From positions 1 through 45,795 of the forward strand of contig NZ_JAHTBI010000086.1 of assembly GCF_019168305.1 (NCBI RefSeq): a DNA stretch of 45,795 nucleotides, written 5' to 3'. The notes under the pieces were generated by a model. That model made no database searches, was not told where the DNA came from, and saw only the letters and a list, made by a program, of their open reading frames with translations. Made by a program: the position numbers and the translations under genes. Of this stretch, positions 40,193 to 45,795 are shown in pieces. The DNA is from Pseudomonas aegrilactucae. GTDB taxonomy: Bacteria > Pseudomonadota > Gammaproteobacteria > Pseudomonadales > Pseudomonadaceae. Each line of letters opens with the position of its first letter. The first letter of the stretch is position 1.

Positions 40193-40661
40193 GGGGGCGT
40201 TCTTTGTCCAGCAATGTGGCGAGGCGCTCACGCTCCTCGGGAGAGAGGTCGACAGCACCGGCAGCGGCTTGCACGCGACGTTTGCGCACGATCAGCACAA
40301 GCATGCCAAAACCGCCCAGCAACAGGATGCCGGGGCCGAACCAGAGCAACCAGGTACGCGCGGTGAGAGCCGGCTTGTAGCGCACGAAGTCACCGTAGCG
40401 ATCGACCATGAAATCGATGATCTGCTGGTTGTCCTTGCCCTCGCCGAGCATGCGGAAGATCTCCCGGCGCAGGTCGGCGGCAATCGGTGCGTTGGAGTCG
40501 GCGATATCCTGGTTCTGGCACTTGGGGCAGCGCAGTTCCTTGGTCAGCACCTTGTAACGTTCACGCTCGGCGTCATCGGCGAACTGGTAGGTGTCGATCG
40601 CGGCGTGCGCCACGCCGGCGATGCTCAGGCCGAGCAACGCCGCAGCCAGCCAGCGCTTCAT
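40185..40661 (-). CDS. ccmH: Cytochrome c maturation protein CcmH (CcmL)
   Basis: CcmH reduces the cysteines of apocytochrome c during heme attachment. The 158-residue product has a signal peptide (MKRWLAAALLGLSIAGVAHA), the redox motif LRCPKCQNQ (Cys45, Cys48) and one C-terminal membrane span (LLWFGPGILLLGGFGMLVLI). It overlaps ccmG by four bases and ccmI by eight. Confidence 0.96.
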   Translation of the reverse strand: MKRWLAAALLGLSIAGVAHAAIDTYQFADDAERERYKVLTKELRCPKCQNQDIADSNAPIAADLRREIFRMLGEGKDNQQIIDFMVDRYGDFVRYKPALTARTWLLWFGPGILLLGGFGMLVLIVRKRRVQAAAGAVDLSPEERERLATLLDKERPHD

Positions 40662-41194
40662 TGTGCGGCCTCGTCGAGCAGGCCCTGGTACAACGGCGCC
40701 AGCTGTTCACGCCAGACGGTCTGGTCGACCACGCCGACGAACTTGTGACGGATGATGCCCTTGGCATCGATGATGAACGTCTCTGGCGCTCCGTATACGC
40801 CCAGGTCAAGGCCAAGAGTGCCCTGTTCGTCACGGATGCCGATCTGGTAAGGGTTGTGGAACTCGGTCAGCCATTTGATCGCCGCAGCGTTCTCGTCCTT
40901 GTAGTTGACCCCGTAGATCACCACGCCCTGCTCGGCCAGCGTGTTCAGCACCGGGTGCTCGACCTTGCACGACGGGCACCAGGTGGCCCACACGTTGACC
41001 AGCGCCGGCTTGCCCAGCAGGTCGGCGCGGGTCAGTGTCCTGTCGCCCTCGACCGTGGGCAGCGAGAACGCCGGGAACGGCTTGCCGATCATTGCCGAGG
41101 GCAGCTCGGTGGGGTCCAGGTACAGGCCCCGGTACAGAAACACCGCCACCAGCAGAAACAGCGCCAGCGGCAGCACCATGATCCAACGCTTCAT
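40658..41194 (-). CDS. ccmG: Thiol:disulfide interchange protein CcmG (DsbE)
   Basis: CcmG is a membrane-anchored thioredoxin-like reductant of the heme ligation pathway. The 178-residue product has an N-terminal anchor (VLPLALFLLVAVFLYRGLYL) and the active site ATWCPSCKVEHP (Cys73, Cys76), followed by the cis-Pro region. It overlaps ccmF and ccmH by four bases each. Confidence 0.96.
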   Translation of the reverse strand: MKRWIMVLPLALFLLVAVFLYRGLYLDPTELPSAMIGKPFPAFSLPTVEGDRTLTRADLLGKPALVNVWATWCPSCKVEHPVLNTLAEQGVVIYGVNYKDENAAAIKWLTEFHNPYQIGIRDEQGTLGLDLGVYGAPETFIIDAKGIIRHKFVGVVDQTVWREQLAPLYQGLLDEAAQ

Positions 41195-43179
41195 GCAGTT
41201 GCTCCCGACATGCCCAGTACGTCACGCACCCGGCTTTTGACCTTGACCCGATACCGCGCATCCATCGCCGCGAGCAGCCCGCCCAGGCCGGTCAGCAACC
41301 CGCCCAGCCAGATCCAGCGCACGAACGGCTTGACGTGCACGCGCACGGCCCAGGCGCCGTTGTCCAGCGACTCGCCAAGGGCGACGTACAGGTCGCGGGT
41401 AAAGCCTGCATCGATGCCAGCCTCGGTCATCACCGACTGCTGCACGGTGTACAGGCGTTTTTCCGGGTGCAGCACGCTGATTTCGCGACCGTCCTGCAGC
41501 ACCCGCACGGTGCCCTTGTCGGAGGTGAAGTTGGGCCCTTCGAAGTGTTTGGCGCCTTCGAACACGAACTGGTAGCCGCCCAATTCCATCGATTCGCCCG
41601 GCGCCAGGCGCAGGTCGCGCTCGGCACTGTTGTTGCTCGACAGCACCACGCCCAGGGCGCACACCGCAATGCCCAGGTGCGCCAGGTGCATGCCCCAGTA
41701 GCTGCGGGTGAGGCTGCGCATGCCCTTGAACAGGCCTTTGTGGCGGGTCTTGTCGAGCAGGTCGCGCACGCCCGCCAGCAAAATCCACGCCGCCAGCGCG
41801 AAGGTGGTGAGCACCTGCCAGTCGAAGTCGTCCACCAGCAGGCCGCCGATCGGTGCCAGGATCGCACTGCCGATCAGCGCCGGGGTGAGCATGCTCACCA
41901 GCCATCTTGTCGGGGTGTCTTTCCAGCGCACGATCACGCCCACCGCCATTACGGCCATCAACAGCGCCATCAGCGGGATGAACAAGGCGTCGAAGTACGG
42001 CGGGCCCACCGACAGCTTGGCCCCGGTCAGTGCATCGAGCACCAGCGGGTAGAGGGTGCCGAGCAGGATCATCGACGCCGCCACCACCAGCACCAGGTTG
42101 TTGGCCAGCAGCAGCGTTTCACGCGACCACAGGGCGAACCCGACCTGGCTCTTGACCACCGGGGCGCGCAGGGCGAACAGGGTCAGGGAGCCGCCGACCA
42201 CGAACAGCAGGAAGATCAGGATGAACACGCCGCGCTCGGGGTCGGAGGCAAAGGCGTGCACCGAGGTCAGCACGCCGGAGCGCACCAGGAAGGTACCCAG
42301 CAGGCTCAGCGAGAACGCCGCGATCGCCAGCAGGACGGTCCAGCTCTTGAACACCCCGCGTTTTTCGGTCACCGCCAGCGAGTGAATCAGCGCGGTACCC
42401 ACCAGCCACGGCATGAACGAGGCGTTCTCGACCGGGTCCCAGAACCACCAGCCGCCCCAGCCCAGTTCGTAGTAGGCCCACCACGAGCCCAGCGTGATGC
42501 CGATGCCCAGGAACGCCCAGGCAACGATGGTCCATGGTCGCGACCAGCGTGCCCAGGCAGCGTCAAGGCGCCCGCCGAGCAACGCGGCGATGGCGAAGGC
42601 GAAGGCCACCGAGAAGCCCACATAGCCCATGTACAGCATCGGCGGGTGCACGATCAGGCCGATGTCCTGCAGCAGCGGGTTGAGGTCGCGGCCATCGGTC
42701 GGCACCTGCGGCAGCAGGCGCTGGAACGGGTTGGAGGTGACGATCAGGAACGACAGGAAGCCCACGCTGATCATGCCCATCACCGCCAGCACGCGGGCCA
42801 GCATCACCTGCGGCAACTGGCGCGAGAAGATCGACACGGCGAAGGTCCAGCCACCCAGGATCAGCGCCCACAGCAGCAGCGATCCTTCGTGGGCACCCCA
42901 CACCGCGCTGAACTTGTAGTACCAGGGCAAGGCGCTGTTGGAGTTGCCGGCCACGTACGCCACCGAGAAGTTGTCGGTCATGAAGGCGTGGGTCAGGCAG
43001 GCGAAGGCGAACGCCAGGAAGGCGAACTGGCCCCAGGCGGCGGGGCGTGCCAGGCTCATCCACAGGCTGTCGCCGCGCCAGGCGCCGAGCAGCGGCACGC
43101 TGGCCTGCACGCAGGCAAAGCAGATGGCCAGAATCATCGCCAACTGGCCGAGTTCGGGAATGATCAATGCCGCGTTCAT
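41191..43179 (-). CDS. ccmF: Heme lyase subunit CcmF
   Basis: CcmF transfers heme from holo-CcmE to apocytochrome c. The 662-residue polytopic protein has the tryptophan-rich heme-binding WWD motif GGWWFWDPVENASFMPWL facing the periplasm, conserved flanking His positions, and about 14-15 membrane spans with a large periplasmic domain near the C-terminus. Start ATG at 43179 overlaps ccmE by four bases. Confidence 0.97.
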   Translation of the reverse strand: MNAALIIPELGQLAMILAICFACVQASVPLLGAWRGDSLWMSLARPAAWGQFAFLAFAFACLTHAFMTDNFSVAYVAGNSNSALPWYYKFSAVWGAHEGSLLLWALILGGWTFAVSIFSRQLPQVMLARVLAVMGMISVGFLSFLIVTSNPFQRLLPQVPTDGRDLNPLLQDIGLIVHPPMLYMGYVGFSVAFAFAIAALLGGRLDAAWARWSRPWTIVAWAFLGIGITLGSWWAYYELGWGGWWFWDPVENASFMPWLVGTALIHSLAVTEKRGVFKSWTVLLAIAAFSLSLLGTFLVRSGVLTSVHAFASDPERGVFILIFLLFVVGGSLTLFALRAPVVKSQVGFALWSRETLLLANNLVLVVAASMILLGTLYPLVLDALTGAKLSVGPPYFDALFIPLMALLMAVMAVGVIVRWKDTPTRWLVSMLTPALIGSAILAPIGGLLVDDFDWQVLTTFALAAWILLAGVRDLLDKTRHKGLFKGMRSLTRSYWGMHLAHLGIAVCALGVVLSSNNSAERDLRLAPGESMELGGYQFVFEGAKHFEGPNFTSDKGTVRVLQDGREISVLHPEKRLYTVQQSVMTEAGIDAGFTRDLYVALGESLDNGAWAVRVHVKPFVRWIWLGGLLTGLGGLLAAMDARYRVKVKSRVRDVLGMSGATA

Positions 43180-43631
43180 GGCTTGGCTCCGCCGTCGGCA
43201 GCGGCCTGGCCGCTCTCTTTCAAGGCCTTGGTGACTTCAGGCGGCATGTATTTTTCATCGTGCTTGGCCAGCACTTCATCGGCCACCACCACGCCGTCGG
43301 CATTGAGCTTGCCAAGCGCGACAATGCCCTGCCCTTCGCGGAACAGGTCGGGCAGGATGCCGCGGTAGGTGATAGGCACCGACCTGTTGAAATCGGTGAC
43401 CACGAAGCGCACGTCCAGCGAATCGCCGGAGCGCTGCAGGGACCCGGCCTCGACCATGCCGCCGGCACGGATACGGGTATCCAGCGGTGCTTCGCCATTG
43501 GCGATCTGGGTCGGGGTATAGAACAGGTTGATGTTCTGTTGCAGCGCGCTCAGGGCCAGGCCCACCGCGGCGCCGACGCCCACCAGCAGGCCGAGAATGA
43601 TGAACAGACGCTTTTTGCGTTGCGGATTCAC
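43176..43631 (-). CDS. ccmE: Heme chaperone CcmE
   Basis: CcmE carries heme covalently in the periplasm from CcmABCD to CcmF. The 151-residue product has an N-terminal anchor (LFIILGLLVGVGAAVGLALS), an OB-fold domain (RIRAGGMVEAGSL) and the heme-binding His124 in LAKHDEKYMP, with Tyr128 as axial ligand position. It overlaps ccmD and ccmF by four bases. Confidence 0.97.
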   Translation of the reverse strand: MNPQRKKRLFIILGLLVGVGAAVGLALSALQQNINLFYTPTQIANGEAPLDTRIRAGGMVEAGSLQRSGDSLDVRFVVTDFNRSVPITYRGILPDLFREGQGIVALGKLNADGVVVADEVLAKHDEKYMPPEVTKALKESGQAAADGGAKP

Positions 43632-43804
43632 TTGGAAGTCTCCCGGCGCAGGCGGCGCGCCTCTTCTTGCAGGTAACGACGCTTGCTCATCACGGGCGCG
43701 GCGACGTTGAGGGCCAGCACCAGCAGGCAGATGCCGTAGGCCGACCAGACGTAGAGGCCGTGATGGCCCATGGCGAAAAAGTCGTTGAAGGAGGTAAAGC
43801 TCAT
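43628..43804 (-). CDS. ccmD: Heme exporter accessory protein CcmD
   Basis: This 58-residue protein has one membrane span (YVWSAYGICLLVLALNVAAP) preceded by FFAMGHHGLYVW and followed by a basic, charged tail, as expected of CcmD, which helps release holo-CcmE from the CcmABC complex. Its ATG shares one base with the ccmC stop (TGATGA), and it overlaps ccmE by four bases. Confidence 0.93.
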   Translation of the reverse strand: MSFTSFNDFFAMGHHGLYVWSAYGICLLVLALNVAAPVMSKRRYLQEEARRLRRETSK

Positions 43805-44577
43805 CAAACGGTCCCCCGACCCAGGTGGCTCAACACTTCTTCCTTGACCCAGCTGGCGCGCGCCTCGCGCTTGAGCACTTCGAGGCGCATGCGCAGCAAC
43901 AGCACCGCGCCGAAGAAGCAATAGAAGCCCAGCACGGTCAGCAGCAGCGGCAGCCACATCTCGGCGGGCATCGCGGGTTTCTCGGTCAGGGTGAAGGTGG
44001 CGCCCTGGTGCAGGGTGTTCCACCACTCCACCGAATACTTGATGATCGGGATATTGATCACCCCGACAATCGCCAGTACCGCGCAGGCCTTGGCCGCGCT
44101 CTCACGATTGCTGATGGCCTGGCCCAGGGCAATCAGACCGAAGTACAGAAACAGCAGGATCAGCATCGACGTTAGTCGTGCATCCCATACCCACCAACTG
44201 CCCCAGGTCGGCTTGCCCCAGATCGCGCCGGTGCTCAGCGCCACCACGGTCATCCAGGCGCCGATGGGCGCTGCGCACTGCAGCGCGACATCGGCGATCT
44301 TCATCTTCCACACCAGCCCGACCACGCCGGCCACCGCCAGCATCACATAGCACGATTGCGCCAGCATGGCGGCCGGCACATGGATGTAGATGATCCGGAA
44401 ACTATTGCCCTGCTGGTAGTCCTGCGGGGCGAAGGCCAGGCCCCAGACCACGCCCACCGCGATCAGCACGATGGCGGCAATGCTCAGCCACGGCAGCATG
44501 CGCCCGCTGATGGCATAGAACCATTTGGGTGAACCCAGCTTGTGAAACCACGTCCAGCTTATTGCGCTGTTTTTCAT
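43804..44577 (-). CDS. ccmC: Heme transporter subunit CcmC
   Basis: CcmC presents heme to CcmE. The 257-residue product has six membrane spans and the WWD motif WGSWWVWDARLTS, with flanking His residues (IYIHVPAAM and NTLHQGA). I set the start at ATG 44577 (MKNSAISWTWFHKL), the usual CcmC beginning; the frame stays open upstream through ccmB but without similarity. The ribosome site is weak. It lies 44 bases after ccmB. Confidence 0.95.
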   Translation of the reverse strand: MKNSAISWTWFHKLGSPKWFYAISGRMLPWLSIAAIVLIAVGVVWGLAFAPQDYQQGNSFRIIYIHVPAAMLAQSCYVMLAVAGVVGLVWKMKIADVALQCAAPIGAWMTVVALSTGAIWGKPTWGSWWVWDARLTSMLILLFLYFGLIALGQAISNRESAAKACAVLAIVGVINIPIIKYSVEWWNTLHQGATFTLTEKPAMPAEMWLPLLLTVLGFYCFFGAVLLLRMRLEVLKREARASWVKEEVLSHLGRGTV

Positions 44578-44621
44578 CACGGTACATCCAGGGTCTTTGC
44601 TGGGCGAAAGCCCAGACCTCA

Positions 44622-45290
44622 TTATTCGCCGACGCTGATCTTCAGGCCAGCCGCTATTGCAAAGGGTGCCAGGGTTACTGCAAGGGCGGTCAGGCTGCCA
44701 AGCCAGAGCAGGTAACCGGTCGCCGGCATAGCTTGCAGTGCCGCCTGCAAGGCGCCACTGCCCAGGATCAATACCGGGATATATAACGGCAAAATCAGCA
44801 GTGCCAACAGCAGGCCACCGCGCTTCAAGCCCACCGTCAGCGCCGCGCCCACTGCCCCCAGCAGGCTCAACACCGGAGTGCCGAGCAGCAATGAGGCCAG
44901 CAGCACCGGCAGGCACTGCACCGGCAACCCCAGCATCAGCGCCAGCAGCGGCGACAACAATACCAGTGCCAGGCCGGAAAAGGCCCAGTGTGCCAGCACC
45001 TTGGCCAACACCAACAGCGCCAGGGGGTGCGGCGAAAGGACCCACTGCTCGAGGGATCCGTCCTCGAAATCGCTGCGAAACAGGCCGTCCAGCGAGAGCA
45101 GCACGGACAAAAGCGCGGCCACCCAGACTAACCCAGGGGACAAGTTTTGCAACAATTGCGTCTCCGGGCCGACCGCCAGCGGGAACAGCGCGATCACGAT
45201 CGCAAAGAACACCAGCGGGTTGGCCAGCTCTGCCGGACGGCGGCACAGCAGTTGCGCTTCACGGCGCAGCAAATGAATGAATACGCTCAT
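44622..45290 (-). CDS. ccmB: Heme exporter membrane protein CcmB
   Basis: CcmB is the membrane subunit of the CcmAB ABC complex, which uses ATP to free holo-CcmE. The 222-residue product has six predicted spans and the family features FRSDFEDGSLEQWVLSP and LLLALLILPLYIPVLILGSG. Start ATG at 45290 overlaps the ccmA stop by four bases; the upstream frame lies within ccmA. Confidence 0.95.
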   Translation of the reverse strand: MSVFIHLLRREAQLLCRRPAELANPLVFFAIVIALFPLAVGPETQLLQNLSPGLVWVAALLSVLLSLDGLFRSDFEDGSLEQWVLSPHPLALLVLAKVLAHWAFSGLALVLLSPLLALMLGLPVQCLPVLLASLLLGTPVLSLLGAVGAALTVGLKRGGLLLALLILPLYIPVLILGSGALQAALQAMPATGYLLWLGSLTALAVTLAPFAIAAGLKISVGE

Positions 45291-45795
45291 GCCGCCCACT
45301 GCCCCAGGTCCAGTTCTCGGTAGCCGGACGGCGTGTGCGTCAGCGTGTGGTGGGTAGTCAGCACCACCATGCCGCCCTGTTCGCAATGCGCCGCCAGGTG
45401 CGCTTCCAACTGCGCCACACCTTGCTTGTCGAGGGCGGTGAAGGGTTCGTCGAGAATCCACAGCGGCGGGCTGTCCAGGTACAGGCGCGCCAGCGCCACG
45501 CGGCGCTGCTGGCCGGCCGACAGGGTATGGCAGGCGACATCCTCGAAGCCGCGCAGGCCGACCTGCGCCAGTGCCTGCCAGATCGCCTCGCGGCTGGCCG
45601 GCACATGCAGGGCGCACAGCCAGGCCAGGTTCTCTTCGGCAGTGAGCACGTCCTTGATGCCGGCGGCGTGACCGATCCACAGCAGCACCTTGGCCAGCTC
45701 GCTGCCTTGCTCGGCCAGCGGTGTGCCGTTCAAGCGGATTTCGCCACTGGTGGGCCGCATCAACCCGCTCAGCAGGCGCAGCAGGCTGGTCTTGC
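45287..45795 (-). CDS. ccmA: Heme exporter ATP-binding protein CcmA (partial, 5' end outside window)
   Basis: The last 169 codons of an ABC ATPase are present. The window edge cuts the Walker A motif, leaving KTSLLRLLSGLMRPTSGE. The signature motif reads LSAGQQRRVALARL, Walker B is LWILDEPFTALD, and the switch His is in LTTHH. The partner CcmB follows with a four-base overlap. The N-terminal portion, promoter and start of the ccm operon lie outside the window. Confidence 0.95.
   Translation of the reverse strand, partial: KTSLLRLLSGLMRPTSGEIRLNGTPLAEQGSELAKVLLWIGHAAGIKDVLTAEENLAWLCALHVPASREAIWQALAQVGLRGFEDVACHTLSAGQQRRVALARLYLDSPPLWILDEPFTALDKQGVAQLEAHLAAHCEQGGMVVLTTHHTLTHTPSGYRELDLGQWAA

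Noticed and set aside
41335..43368. A 677-codon plus-strand open frame opposite ccmF
   Set aside because: Composition is rich in His, Gln, Arg and Gly with no motifs, and ccmF on the other strand is certain.
45291..45680. Long upstream extension of ccmB into ccmA
   Set aside because: The extension lies in another frame of ccmA, which has all ABC ATPase motifs; CcmB proteins begin at the ATG at 45290.

Overview
The window is chromosomal DNA of a gamma-proteobacterium of the genus Pseudomonas, most likely the P. putida group. This rests on high GC, GC-rich third codon positions, the purine-catabolic gene order (xdhC-guaD-gntR-azgA-hiuH-puuE-uraD-allA-puuD-permease-porin), the placement of a ccmABCDEFGHI cluster, and many REP palindromes ending in CTCCCACAG. 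No phage, insertion sequence, CRISPR array, tRNA or rRNA was seen.

Region 1 (1-12.7 kb) degrades purines to glyoxylate. It holds xdhC, guaD, a GntR/FCD regulator, an AzgA-type purine permease, hiuH, and the presumed operon puuE-uraD-allA-puuD-urate/xanthine permease-Tsx-like porin, followed by a second Tsx-like porin. Urate is oxidised by the membrane-bound, cytochrome c-linked PuuD, then processed by HiuH, UraD and PuuE to allantoate, and AllA splits ureidoglycolate. An allantoicase gene, expected between uraD and allA, is absent.

Region 2 (12.7-21.7 kb) carries a DUF808 membrane protein, a RutR-like TetR regulator, a GlcG-like protein divergent from gcl, and the glycerate pathway gcl-hyi-glxR-ttuD-pykF. 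This converts two glyoxylates to tartronate semialdehyde, glycerate, 2-phosphoglycerate and, through enolase and pyruvate kinase, pyruvate.

Region 3 (21.8-29.6 kb) has a urea transporter, a voltage-gated-type K+ channel with a zinc ribbon, a lone sulfate-binding protein, a large MscS channel, and then an NCS1 allantoin/hydantoin-type permease with a racemase-superfamily protein that lacks one of the two catalytic cysteines.

Region 4 (29.6-38.6 kb) is mixed: an RlmI-like methyltransferase, a DMT exporter divergent from an Lrp regulator, two related secreted proteins, a histidine phosphatase, an MFS transporter, a C39-like small protein, an FKBP isomerase, a GFA protein and a 2-hydroxyacid dehydrogenase.

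Region 5 (38.6-45.8 kb) is a small lipoprotein gene and the cytochrome c maturation cluster ccmI-H-G-F-E-D-C-B-A on the minus strand, cut by the window end in ccmA.

The most notable signal is regulatory. An exact palindrome TTGTATACAA occurs five times, plus one clear one-mismatch copy, and only in front of purine/glyoxylate transcription units. Beside most of these lies a second palindrome, YTGACC-N4-NGTCAR, that resembles the E. coli RutR operator. The two regulator genes within the cluster (GntR/FCD and RutR-like TetR) are the natural candidates. The result looks like a doubly controlled purine-to-pyruvate regulon covering uptake, ring opening and glyoxylate assimilation.
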